Shown one piece after another: positions 6,333 to 13,894 of a DNA stretch of 16,403 nt. The notes below the pieces were generated by a model, which saw only the letters and a list, made by a program, of their open reading frames with translations, was not told where the DNA came from and searched no databases. A program made the translations under genes and the position numbers. Each line of letters opens with the position of its first letter. Position 1 is the stretch's first letter. Source of the stretch: F1-60-MAGs104 sp964355975 (GTDB taxonomy: Bacteria; Planctomycetota; Phycisphaerae; Phycisphaerales; SM1A02); contig CAYHFW010000043.1 of NCBI GenBank assembly GCA_964355975.1, forward strand, positions 1 through 16,403, given 5' to 3'.

Positions 6333-6396
6333 GAATCTCGCGTGATTGCAGCAGCGAAGTGCGCTCCCGCGCGCAGTGGATACCGTGAGCGGTCTC

Positions 6397-7803
6397 ATGC
6401 CACACGATGCTCTTGGCGCCTCTTCGAAGCTTCCAATCAAGCGTTCAGCGCGCACTGTCCGCATCATCGCGGGCTGCGGATTTGCTGCGAGTGTGGCAAT
6501 GCTGCTCAGCGGCTCTGCCCTCGTGCCAACACTCCTTTTTCTTGTTGTGAGCGCCGCGGTTTGGGTCGCCTCGAATCAGTCGATCAATCGTCAGCGGATT
6601 CTCGAAATGTATTCCTTGCTCTCGCGCATCGGCGGCGGCGAACTCGGCGCGACGCTGCCCGATTCGAGCGATGAACTGACCCTGCGGCTGCAACGCGGCA
6701 TCGCTCGTGCGCAGCGTGGCTATGGCGAAGCGCTTGCGCGCGCCGAAGTCGAACGCGACGATCTGCGCACACTTCTTGGGGCGATTCGCACGGGACTGAT
6801 CGCTCTCGATGGTCAATTGCGGATACGCAGCACCAACGATGTCGCGCAGTCGATGTTGGGACTCTCCACGATCGAGCATCGAGGGCGACTGCTTGCTGAA
6901 GTGATTCGTCAACCAGAGTTACTGCAACTTGCCGAGGATGCCATTCGCGCCGATGCCCCAACATTGCGTGAGGTACGGCTTTCAGGAGCGAACGTCGAGC
7001 TACTCACCGCTGTTGCTGATCCTGTGCGCAAGGCGGATGGATCGATCGATGGACTCCTGCTCGCCTTCGACGACATCACCAAGATTCGACGACTCGAAAA
7101 TGTTCGCATCGACTTCGCGGCGAACGTCTCGCATGAACTGCGCACTCCAATCACCAACATCAAGGGGTATCTCGAGACGCTGCTCGAGATTGGAACAGAC
7201 GACCCGCACCAGGTCGCACACTTTTTGGGAGTGATGCAGCGCAATACCAACCGACTCTCGACACTCGTTGAAGACATCCTGCTTCTGGCGTTCCTTGATC
7301 AACCCCGGGCTGGCTCACAGCTCGAGTTCGCTGAGACCGACGTGCTCGCCGTTGCCAACGACGCCATCGAACAGATCGGTGGAGTTGCCGACGCCAAGGC
7401 AATGACCATCGACGTGCACATCGACCCATCCCTTCGCTTCTGTGTCAACGCAAGTTTGCTCTCGCAGGCACTGTTGAACCTCATTTCGAACGCGCTCAAG
7501 TTTGCACCTGCGAAAAGTCGTGTCACCGTCATGGGCGAGCTCTCTGAGGGGCATGTCAAACTCACCGTGACGGACGAGGGACCCGGAATTGATCCAGTCC
7601 ACCTTCCTCGGCTGTTCGAACGTTTCTACCGCGTCGACAAGGCGCGCAGCCGCGAGTTCGGTGGCACAGGGCTCGGACTTGCAATCGTCAAACACATTGC
7701 AATGGTTCATGGCGGGAGTGTCGAGGTCGATTGCCCCAGCACGGGGGGGACGCGATTCAGCCTGCATGTTCCCTTTGGCTCACCGACGATGAACACAATC
7801 TAA
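6397..7803 (+). CDS. phoR: PhoR-type sensor histidine kinase
   Basis: Membrane kinase, 468 residues, partner of PhoB. Two hydrophobic segments (about 21-39 and 42-60) are almost adjacent, so there is no real periplasmic sensor domain, as in PhoR proteins that sense through the Pst transporter and PhoU. A linker and a PAS-like domain (about 120-230, ending LAFDDITKIRRLE) follow. HisKA has the phospho-acceptor His246 in NVSHELRTPITNI. The ATPase domain has an N box (QALLNLISNALKFAP), DEGPGID (393-399), ERFYRVDKARSR and GGTGLGLAIVKH. The start is uncertain: I prefer ATG 6397, but in-frame GTG 6385 or TTG 6346 would add 4 or 17 residues. The 3' end contains the first unit of the candidate PhoB box of pstS. 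Confidence 0.92.
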   Translation: MPHDALGASSKLPIKRSARTVRIIAGCGFAASVAMLLSGSALVPTLLFLVVSAAVWVASNQSINRQRILEMYSLLSRIGGGELGATLPDSSDELTLRLQRGIARAQRGYGEALARAEVERDDLRTLLGAIRTGLIALDGQLRIRSTNDVAQSMLGLSTIEHRGRLLAEVIRQPELLQLAEDAIRADAPTLREVRLSGANVELLTAVADPVRKADGSIDGLLLAFDDITKIRRLENVRIDFAANVSHELRTPITNIKGYLETLLEIGTDDPHQVAHFLGVMQRNTNRLSTLVEDILLLAFLDQPRAGSQLEFAETDVLAVANDAIEQIGGVADAKAMTIDVHIDPSLRFCVNASLLSQALLNLISNALKFAPAKSRVTVMGELSEGHVKLTVTDEGPGIDPVHLPRLFERFYRVDKARSREFGGTGLGLAIVKHIAMVHGGSVEVDCPSTGGTRFSLHVPFGSPTMNTI

Positions 7804-7822
7804 ACACAACCTTCACAGAAGG
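7790..7822 (+). promoter_or_regulatory. Candidate PhoB box before pstS
   Basis: Three consecutive 11-bp units run TGAACACAATC (7790-7800), TAAACACAACC (7801-7811) and TTCACAGAAGG (7812-7822). They share an (A/C)ACA core at 11-bp periodicity, as expected for cooperative PhoB binding. The first unit lies within the last codons of phoR. It ends 17 bp before the pstS ATG, so a promoter here would overlap phoR. Confidence 0.5.
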
Positions 7823-7839
7823 CGGTGACACTTCCCTCC

Positions 7840-8871
7840 ATGAATAAACAGACAACACGCCGTTTCTCACTCGCCGCGAATTCCTGCTTGGCCCCCATGG
7901 GCGCACTGCTTGCTCTTTCGCTCCTCGCGCTCGCACCCTGCGCATCAGCCCGCCCGCAAGATGCCGCCACCTTGAAGGGAGCGATTCGCGTCGATGGTTC
8001 ATCGACCGTCTATCCGATCACAGAAGCGGTCGCTGAAGAGTTTTCGAAGGTCGCGACAAAAGTCAGCGTCACCGTCGGCATCTCTGGCACCGGTGGCGGC
8101 TTCAAGCGATTCTGCGCAGGTGAGACGGCGATCTCAGCCGCCTCGCGCCCGATTACCCCCGCCGAGGTGGAACTCGCTGCGACAAACAAGATCGATTTCG
8201 TCGAAGTTCCTGTTGCGTACGACGCGCTCTCAATCGTGGTGAATCCAAAGAACGATTGGGTGAAGAGCATCACCGTCGCCCAACTGAAGGCGATCTACGC
8301 AGCTGGCGGAGCGAAGACTTGGAAGGAGATCGACCCATCATGGCCAGATCGTCCGATGAAAATCTTTTCTCCAGGAACTGACTCAGGCACCTTCGACTAC
8401 TTCAAAGAAGCTGTGATCGGCAAGGAAGGCAAAGTGCGCTCAGACATCAGTGTTTCTGAAGATGACAATGTGCTCGTGCTTGGCGTGAGCGGCGATCAGG
8501 ATGCGATTGGATTCTTCGGTCTCGCATACTTCGAAGAGAACAAAGAAAAACTTCGCGCAGTTCCAGTGATCGGCAAGAGCGCGCAACCCATCGCACCGAA
8601 CGCGGCGACGGTGAACGATGGCACCTACCCACTCTCGCGACCACTGTTTATCTATGTAAACGCAAAGGCGGCTGGAAAGCCCGAGGTGGCGGCGTTCGTC
8701 GACTTCTATCTCAGCAAGTGTGACGCTCTCGTCCCCGAAGTTGGCTACGTTTCACTGCCTGCGAATCTCATGGCGAAGTCACTGACCAACTGGAAGGCGC
8801 GTCGCGTTGGAACCCAGTTCGTCAAGGATGGCAAGAAGGTCGATGGCGCCTTCTCAACGCTCTACCAGTAA
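7840..8871 (+). CDS. pstS: Periplasmic phosphate-binding protein PstS
   Basis: The high-affinity phosphate receptor of the Pst ABC transporter, 343 residues. A basic N-terminus (TTRRF), hydrophobic stretch (about 18-33) and ASA-R site near 37 form a signal peptide. LAPC within it resembles a lipobox but has Pro before Cys, so a soluble protein is likelier. Phosphate-binding loops are DGSSTVYP (52-59), SGTGGGFKRFCAGE (82-95) with ASRPI, and SPGTDSGTFDYF (177-188). The closing part (RPLFIYVN, VPEVGYVSLP) fits the PstS/SphX group. I chose ATG 7840; GTG 7825 in frame adds five residues and has AGAAGG too close to it. First of the transporter genes and separated from pstC by a strong hairpin. Confidence 0.95.
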   Translation: MNKQTTRRFSLAANSCLAPMGALLALSLLALAPCASARPQDAATLKGAIRVDGSSTVYPITEAVAEEFSKVATKVSVTVGISGTGGGFKRFCAGETAISAASRPITPAEVELAATNKIDFVEVPVAYDALSIVVNPKNDWVKSITVAQLKAIYAAGGAKTWKEIDPSWPDRPMKIFSPGTDSGTFDYFKEAVIGKEGKVRSDISVSEDDNVLVLGVSGDQDAIGFFGLAYFEENKEKLRAVPVIGKSAQPIAPNAATVNDGTYPLSRPLFIYVNAKAAGKPEVAAFVDFYLSKCDALVPEVGYVSLPANLMAKSLTNWKARRVGTQFVKDGKKVDGAFSTLYQ

Positions 8872-8885
8872 GTCGCGAAATCAAC

Positions 8886-8918
8886 GGGTATCCGATGGCG
8901 TGCGGCCATCGGATACCC
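8886..8918 (+). terminator. Strong hairpin between pstS and pstC
   Basis: Perfect 13-bp arms (GGGTATCCGATGG and its complement) enclose a 7-base loop, followed by a pyrimidine-rich, interrupted U-tract (TCTCTGTTTCTTGGTTCTTC). It lies 15 bp after the pstS stop and 38 bp before the pstC ATG. It could be a partial terminator, or an RNA 3'-end stabiliser raising PstS over PstCAB. Confidence 0.65.
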
Positions 8919-8956
8919 TCTCTGTTTCTTGGTTCTTCTCAACGCTGCACACCCAC

Positions 8957-9922
8957 ATGATCGCCGCCGCCGCCCGAAATGCAGCAGACATCGCACAGCG
9001 CGGGCAACCCTGCTCGCTGCGTGCGCGCGCGTTTCTTGAGGGATCCATTCGGTCGCTGCTCTGGGTCGTGACATCGCTCAGCGTCATTACGACAGCCGCA
9101 ATCATCGCGGTCTTGGCGGGCGAGACGTACAGCTTTTTTACAACCCTCGATCATCCCGAGATTTCGGTTTGGGCGTTCTTCACAGGAGCAGAGTGGAGTC
9201 CACTCCTCGGCGCCGAGCCGCTCTTTGGAGTGCTGCCTCTCGTCGCTGGGACGCTGCTCGTCACAACCATCGCTGGAGTTGTCGCCCTTCCGATTGGACT
9301 GTTGACCGCGATCTACCTCAGCGAGTACGCAACGCCGAAGCGGCGCACGGTGCTGAAGGCAATCCTCGAGATTCTTGCAGGCGTTCCCACGGTGGTCTAC
9401 GGCTTCTTCGCCCTCACCTTCATCACGCCGTACCTGCTGCAGCCTCTTTCGAGCGCCTTCGGCAGCTACAACGCGATGTCGGCAGGAATCGCAGTGGGGA
9501 TCATGATCCTTCCGATCGTCTGCTCACTCTCCGAAGACGCGCTTCGTGCAGTACCGCAATCGTTGCGCGATGGGGCGTACGCGTTGGGCTCGACCAAGTT
9601 TGATGTGAGCGCGAAAGTCGTTGTTCCCGCCGCCCTTTCAGGGGTCGTTGCGGCATTTCTGCTCGCCCTGACACGCGCCATCGGCGAGACGATGATCGTC
9701 GCGCTCGCTGCTGGTGGGCTTGCGCAACTGACAGCAAATCCATCAGCGCAGGTGCAGACAATGACCGCGTACATGGTGCAGATTTTCCTAGGGGATGCCC
9801 CCGCTGCTGGCATCGAATACAAGTCGAGTTACGCCGTTGCGTTCACGCTCTTTCTCATCACTTTCCTGCTCACTTGGATCGGCGCGATCGTGTTGCGCCG
9901 CTACCGCGAGGAGTATGAGTGA
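8957..9922 (+). CDS. pstC: Phosphate ABC transporter permease PstC
   Basis: Integral inner-membrane subunit, 321 residues, pairing with PstA to form the phosphate channel. About six hydrophobic segments are evident (SVITTAAIIAVLAG, PLVAGTLLVTTIAGVVALPI, VPTVVYGFFALTFI, and others). The permease coupling motif is ALRAVPQSLRDGAYALGSTK followed by the transmembrane segment with LALTRAIGETMIVALAAGG. I chose ATG 8957 (MIAAAARNAA); extending upstream to 8807 would run through the hairpin and the pstS 3' end. No clear Shine-Dalgarno precedes it. Its TGA overlaps the pstA ATG as TGATG. Confidence 0.95.
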   Translation: MIAAAARNAADIAQRGQPCSLRARAFLEGSIRSLLWVVTSLSVITTAAIIAVLAGETYSFFTTLDHPEISVWAFFTGAEWSPLLGAEPLFGVLPLVAGTLLVTTIAGVVALPIGLLTAIYLSEYATPKRRTVLKAILEILAGVPTVVYGFFALTFITPYLLQPLSSAFGSYNAMSAGIAVGIMILPIVCSLSEDALRAVPQSLRDGAYALGSTKFDVSAKVVVPAALSGVVAAFLLALTRAIGETMIVALAAGGLAQLTANPSAQVQTMTAYMVQIFLGDAPAAGIEYKSSYAVAFTLFLITFLLTWIGAIVLRRYREEYE

Positions 9923-10857
9923 TGGGCGGCCAACCGATCGCAACAGCGCGGCGACTGATGAGCAACAGGCTCTTTCTCTACGCATGTCTGGTCGCGACCT
10001 CGCTCGCGATTCTCGTGCTCGGGGCACTCATGACGTCCATCGCGCTCGAAGGATGGAGCAGTCTGAGTTGGCGCTTTGTTGATTCGTTCGCGTCGCGCAA
10101 GCCGGCGCACGCTGGCATCAAAGCCCCACTCATGGGCTCTGTCTGGGTCTGTGCGATCTGCGCACTCGTTGCGCTGCCAATGGGAATTGGCACCGCGATC
10201 TATCTCGAAGAGTTTGCCAAGCGCTCGCGGATGAAGCGACTCATTCAGTTGAACATCTCGAATCTCTCGGGCGTTCCAAGCATCGTCTACGGAATTCTCG
10301 CACTTGCCGCATTCGTTCGCTGTTTTGGACTGAGCCCCGATGAAGCGGGTTGGTCGATCGGCAATCCTGAGAGTCTCTTCTTTCTCAAGTTTCCATTTGG
10401 ACCAAGCGTGCTCGCTGGTGGACTTACACTCGCGCTCGTGATTTTGCCCATCACAATCATCGCAAGCCAAGAGGCTTTTCGAGCTGTTCCGCAGTCGTTG
10501 CGCCAAGGGGCGCTCGCACTTGGATCAACTCCCTGGCAGGTCATTTGGCGTGTCTCGTTGCCAGCGGCACTTCCGACAATTATGACTGGAGCGATTCTGG
10601 CGATGAGTCGCGCCATCGGTGAGGCGGCGCCGCTCCTTGTCATCGGTGGCTTCTTACTGGTCTTTCAAACGCCAGACAATCTCATGAGCGATTTCACCGT
10701 GCTTCCGCTGCAGATTTTCAACTGGGCGGGGCGCCCACAAGCTGACTTCCATAAACTCGCCGCTGCTGCGATCATCGTGCAACTCATCGTGCTGCTGGCA
10801 TTCAATTCGATCGCCATCTTCATCCGTCAAAAGCTTCAACGACCGTTGCAGACATGA
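9922..10857 (+). CDS. pstA: Phosphate ABC transporter permease PstA
   Basis: Second channel subunit, 311 residues. Hydrophobic segments include LFLYACLVATSLAILVLGAL at the N-terminus, VWVCAICALVALPMGIGTAI, and the last one near VQLIVLLAFNSIAIFI. The coupling motif is AFRAVPQSLRQGALALGSTP, followed by AILAMSRAIGEAAPLLVIGG, paralogous to that of PstC. The ATG at 9922 overlaps the pstC stop by one base and has GAGGAG at 9908-9913, 8 bases upstream; GTG 9919 immediately before it is the alternative. Its stop overlaps the pstB start as ATGA. These overlaps suggest translational coupling and matched subunit amounts. Confidence 0.95.
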   Translation: MGGQPIATARRLMSNRLFLYACLVATSLAILVLGALMTSIALEGWSSLSWRFVDSFASRKPAHAGIKAPLMGSVWVCAICALVALPMGIGTAIYLEEFAKRSRMKRLIQLNISNLSGVPSIVYGILALAAFVRCFGLSPDEAGWSIGNPESLFFLKFPFGPSVLAGGLTLALVILPITIIASQEAFRAVPQSLRQGALALGSTPWQVIWRVSLPAALPTIMTGAILAMSRAIGEAAPLLVIGGFLLVFQTPDNLMSDFTVLPLQIFNWAGRPQADFHKLAAAAIIVQLIVLLAFNSIAIFIRQKLQRPLQT

Positions 10858-11708
10858 CTTCACACTCTCTCTCGGTCCCATCCATGGATCCAGTTCTTCC
10901 AACATCTTCTCCACCCAATCGCACAGGCGCCGCGCACGCTGCGCCGGCCACTCCGCCATCTGCGATCTCGATGCGCGGGCTCAACGGTTGGTATGGCACG
11001 CACCAAGTCTTGCATGCGCTCGACCTTGAGATTCGCTCGCGTGAAGTCTGCGCGTTCATTGGTCCCTCGGGCTGTGGAAAGAGCACCCTGCTTCGCTGGA
11101 TCAACCGCATGAACGACACGATTCCAGGCGCACGCGCGCAGGGATCGCTTTCGCTGCACGGCATTGACCTGCTCGACCCCATGCTCGATGTGGTCGATCT
11201 TCGCCGCCGCGTTGGGATGGTCTTTCAAAAACCAAATCCGTTTCCAAAGTCCATCTTCGACAATGTCGCATTTGGGCCGCGGTTGCATCGTGTCTACAAC
11301 CGCACCGATCTCGAAGAATTGGTTGAGCAGAGCCTGCGCGCATCTGCACTCTGGAACGAAGTCAAGGATCGCCTGAACAGCTCGGCACTCGGGCTTTCGG
11401 GTGGACAGCAACAGCGACTCTGCATCGCGCGCGCAGTCGCGATCGGCCCTGAGATGCTGCTGATGGATGAGCCCTGCTCGGCGCTCGATCCTCGGTCGAC
11501 CGCATCGATTGAAGAACTCATTCGTGAACTGCGCGCGAGTTACACAATCGTAATCGTCACACACAACATGCAACAGGCATCACGCGTCTCAGATTCGACT
11601 GCGTTCTTCTATGAAGGACGGCTCATCGAATCTGGCGCAACCGATGTTCTCTTCACCAATCCAAAGAATCGGCAGACCGAGGACTACGTCACTGGTCGCT
11701 TCGGCTGA
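10854..11708 (+). CDS. pstB: Phosphate ABC transporter ATPase PstB
   Basis: Cytoplasmic ATPase subunit, 284 residues, powering phosphate import. Walker A is GPSGCGKST (70-77), Q-loop GMVFQKPNPFPKSI (121-134), signature LSGGQQQR (181-188), Walker B LLMDEPCSALDP (202-213) and H-loop His237 in VIVTHNMQQASRVSD. The QKPNPFP segment and VTHNMQQA are hallmarks of PstB within the ABC superfamily. The first 37 residues are a Pro/Ala/Ser-rich lead before the domain. Translation could begin at Met11, but the ATGA overlap with pstA supports the first ATG. phoU follows after 23 bp. Confidence 0.96.
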   Translation: MTSHSLSVPSMDPVLPTSSPPNRTGAAHAAPATPPSAISMRGLNGWYGTHQVLHALDLEIRSREVCAFIGPSGCGKSTLLRWINRMNDTIPGARAQGSLSLHGIDLLDPMLDVVDLRRRVGMVFQKPNPFPKSIFDNVAFGPRLHRVYNRTDLEELVEQSLRASALWNEVKDRLNSSALGLSGGQQQRLCIARAVAIGPEMLLMDEPCSALDPRSTASIEELIRELRASYTIVIVTHNMQQASRVSDSTAFFYEGRLIESGATDVLFTNPKNRQTEDYVTGRFG

Positions 11709-11731
11709 TCCATCCAACGGGAGCACACACG

Positions 11732-12388
11732 ATGGGAGTCAACCTTCAGACAGAAATCCTCGAGATTCGCCGCAGCCTGCTTGGCATGGGTGCGCTGGTC
11801 GAACAACGCGTCAATGCAATTGTCGAAGCGCTTCTCGAGACGGACGTCGAGATTGCCCAGAGTGTGCGACAAGGCGACGACGAAATCGACCAGATGGAAG
11901 TTGATATCGAGGCGCAGTGCATGCGACTGCTTGCGCTCGCCCACCCCGTTGCCACCGACCTTCGGTTTGTCCTCTCGGTGATTCGCATCAGCGGCGAACT
12001 TGAGCGCATTGGCGACCTCGCCCGAGGAATCTCAAAGCGCCTGCTCAAACTCGCCGCAGCAGAGCCCACCGAGGTGCCTGCTCCACTGGTTGATCTCGCT
12101 TTTGGCGCCCGCACCATGCTGAGCGATGTGCTTGCGGCGATGATCAACGAGGACGCGCACTTGTGCAGGCAGGTCCGGCGCTCGGACCAACGCATTGATG
12201 ACATCCACAAGACAGTTTTGCTCTGGGGGCGTGAAGAGATTCCTCGCAACCCGAGCGCGGCGTCCCATGCGATCGAAGTCCTTGGGATAGCCCAGCGGTT
12301 TGAGCGCATCGCCGATATCGCGGCCCACATTGCCGACGATGTGATCTTCCTGATCGAGGGTCGGGTCGTGCGCCACACGCACGACTGA
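11732..12388 (+). CDS. phoU: Phosphate signalling regulator PhoU
   Basis: A helical peripheral protein, 218 residues, that connects the Pst transporter to PhoR and restrains the Pho response when phosphate is ample. Two homologous three-helix repeats are visible, each with its metal-binding type motif: ELERIGDLARGISK (89-102) and RFERIADIAAHIADDVIFL (189-207). LLALAHPVATDLRFV between them is also typical. Length is normal. The ATG at 11732 is preceded by GGGAG 9 bases upstream. Last gene of the phosphate set; no clear intrinsic terminator separates it from rpmH 50 bp later. Confidence 0.95.
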   Translation: MGVNLQTEILEIRRSLLGMGALVEQRVNAIVEALLETDVEIAQSVRQGDDEIDQMEVDIEAQCMRLLALAHPVATDLRFVLSVIRISGELERIGDLARGISKRLLKLAAAEPTEVPAPLVDLAFGARTMLSDVLAAMINEDAHLCRQVRRSDQRIDDIHKTVLLWGREEIPRNPSAASHAIEVLGIAQRFERIADIAAHIADDVIFLIEGRVVRHTHD

Positions 12389-12397
12389 GCCACCCCC

Positions 12398-12426
12398 TTC
12401 CCATTTCGCAGTTCTTCGGTTAGACT
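12398..12426 (+). promoter_or_regulatory. Candidate rpmH promoter
   Basis: TTCCCA (12398-12403) and TAGACT (12421-12426) are 17 bp apart, each 4 of 6 to consensus. Transcription would start about six bases before the rpmH ATG, giving an almost leaderless message. There is no Shine-Dalgarno in this gap, which fits. Confidence 0.35.
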
Positions 12427-12438
12427 TCTCGGCTCGCC

Positions 12439-12573
12439 ATGCATTACCCACACAAAGTCAGTCGACGAAAGAAAGTTCGAGCCGTGGGTTTTCGCGCCCG
12501 CATGAAGACAAGCGCAGGTCGCAAGATCATTAATCGCAAGCGTCGTCTCGGACGCCGCATCAATCCGCGGTGA
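12439..12573 (+). CDS. rpmH: 50S ribosomal protein L34
   Basis: A 44-residue, strongly basic protein. It begins MHYPHKVSRRKKVRAVG, then has FRARMKTSAGRKIINRKRRL, ending GRRINPR. The GFRARM-x-T-x-x-GRK-hinge and the RKRRLGR tail are diagnostic of L34, which binds 23S rRNA in the large subunit. The N-terminus differs from the common MKRTFQPS form. It is not next to rnpA, dnaA or yidC as in most bacteria, but lies between phoU and a shikimate kinase gene. Its TGA overlaps the GTG of that gene (GTGA). No Shine-Dalgarno is seen upstream. Confidence 0.95.
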   Translation: MHYPHKVSRRKKVRAVGFRARMKTSAGRKIINRKRRLGRRINPR

Positions 12574-13130
12574 CCGCTCTCCCTGCCCCGCAACCGCGAG
12601 GAGTCCTCCTCATCGGAATGCGCGGCGTCGGCAAGACAACGGTCGGGGCGCTGCTCGCAAAACAACTTCACGCAACTTTTGACGACCTCGACGCGCTGGT
12701 GCTTCGCGCGGTTGGGGCGCTCGACGTTCAATCTGTATTTTCAAACTCTGGAGAATCGGCGTGGCGCGCTGGAGAAGCAGAGGCACTCAGGGTTGCCCTC
12801 GCCGCGCAGCCGACATCGAAGACGATGCGCGTGATCGCCGTGGGCGCTGGCGCGCCAAGCGACCCGTCTTCGCATCGCGTCTTGCTTGAGAGTCGCACGA
12901 AAGGTTGGAAGGTGATCCACATCGATGCCCCAATCGATGTCATTGTGAAACGTTTATCGCAAGATCTTGGGGGACGCCCGATGCTCACTGATCTTGCGCT
13001 CGATGAAGAACTTCGCACGCTCGCTCAGCGGCGTGCGGGCGCTTACGAATCGCTTGCAGACGCAGTGGTCGACGGATCAGATTCTCCAGAGCGCGTCGCG
13101 CTCTCGATCGCGGTCGCACTCTCGACCTGA
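12570..13130 (+). CDS. aroK: Shikimate kinase
   Basis: Phosphorylates shikimate at the 3-hydroxyl with ATP, in aromatic amino-acid synthesis; 186 residues. The P-loop is GMRGVGKTT (16-24). Shikimate-site features are the DxD pair in FDDLD (39, 41), GES-x-WR with Arg66 (usually GE-x-x-FR), Arg136 in GGRPMLTD of the lid, and RRAGAYESLAD (154-164). The usual Gly-Gly-Gly loop reads GAGA (92-95). The order and spacing match shikimate kinase, though the divergence leaves room for a related small-molecule kinase. The GTG at 12570 overlaps the rpmH stop, so translation is probably coupled. The last 88 bp overlap the 3' end of rnc on the opposite strand. Confidence 0.85.
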   Translation: MTALPAPQPRGVLLIGMRGVGKTTVGALLAKQLHATFDDLDALVLRAVGALDVQSVFSNSGESAWRAGEAEALRVALAAQPTSKTMRVIAVGAGAPSDPSSHRVLLESRTKGWKVIHIDAPIDVIVKRLSQDLGGRPMLTDLALDEELRTLAQRRAGAYESLADAVVDGSDSPERVALSIAVALST

Positions 13131-13864
13131 CCTGGCGCCAATCGCCCCCAAAGAATTTGCACTTCGGGCTCTTCGCCGATGGCGTGGCCGAGTTCGCGAA
13201 GCGCTAAAAGCGCTGCCGCCTGCTCGGCGTCCTTCTTGTTGCCAGCCCATGCGCTTGGGAAGCGCCGCTTGCCAAAAACGACGCAGATTTCAAAGGACTT
13301 TTCGTGATCTGGCCCGCGTTGATCGACCACGAGATAGGTGGGCGCCCCGAGTTCCTTCGACTGCGTCACCTGCTGCAACACGCTCTTGAAATTCATCTGA
13401 TGTCCCATTCGTTCGGTCGAGTCGACATGCGGTTCGACATATCGCATGACGAAGGCGCGCGCGGGGTCCATCCCCCCATCGAGATAGATCGCGGCGATGA
13501 TCGCCTCGAACGCCGCAGCTGCAACCGAGGCTGGCATCGATCCACCTGCAAGCCCCTTGCCGAGCGCGAGAAATTTTACGAGACCAGCCTCGCGCGCGTA
13601 GTCGGCGCACTTGCGTCGGCTCACGAGGAATGACTTGATCTTCGTGAGTTCACCTTCATCCGCTTCTTTGTAGCGCTCGTAGAGATGCTCGCACACGACG
13701 AACCCCAGCACGCTGTCACCAAGCAACTCGAGTCGTTCGTTACTTTCAATGCGCTGGCTCGCGAGCGATGCATGCGTGAGCGCATGAACGATCAGCTGCG
13801 GATTCGAAAAGACATGCCCGATCGCAGATTCGATGTTCGCCCTCGCCGCATCATCAAGAATCAC
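13043..13864 (-). CDS. rnc: Ribonuclease III
   Basis: Double-strand-specific endoribonuclease for rRNA and mRNA processing, 273 residues. The catalytic domain carries NERLELLGDSVLGF (42-55; Glu43, Glu46, Asp50) and FEAIIAAIYLDGG (119-131; Glu120). The C-terminal dsRNA-binding domain spans about 157-227 (MNFKSVLQQ, then AGNKKDAEQAAALLAL). A conserved Asp three residues before that Glu, a metal ligand in characterised enzymes, is Ala here (VAAAAFEA instead of LADAFEA). A Ser/Thr/Glu-rich tail of about 45 residues follows the binding domain, partly encoded opposite aroK. I chose GTG at 13862-13864 because GGGGGA lies 7 bases upstream; TTG 13879 would add five residues. The PilZ gene precedes it by 30 bp. 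Confidence 0.93.
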   Translation of the reverse strand: MILDDAARANIESAIGHVFSNPQLIVHALTHASLASQRIESNERLELLGDSVLGFVVCEHLYERYKEADEGELTKIKSFLVSRRKCADYAREAGLVKFLALGKGLAGGSMPASVAAAAFEAIIAAIYLDGGMDPARAFVMRYVEPHVDSTERMGHQMNFKSVLQQVTQSKELGAPTYLVVDQRGPDHEKSFEICVVFGKRRFPSAWAGNKKDAEQAAALLALRELGHAIGEEPEVQILWGRLAPGQVESATAIESATRSGESDPSTTASASDS

Positions 13865-13894
13865 GTGAAGTTCCCCCAAACCAATCGAATGGCA

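Noticed and set aside
7904..7943. Lipoprotein lipobox in PstS
   Set aside because: LAPC has Pro before the Cys and a good signal peptidase I site follows, so lipidation is unlikely.
8807..8956. Longer pstC start inside pstS
   Set aside because: It would cross the pstS end and the hairpin and adds residues unlike permeases.
12574..13130. Possible RNase P protein (rnpA) downstream of rpmH
   Set aside because: The product has a P-loop and shikimate-kinase motifs, not the rnpA RNR motif.
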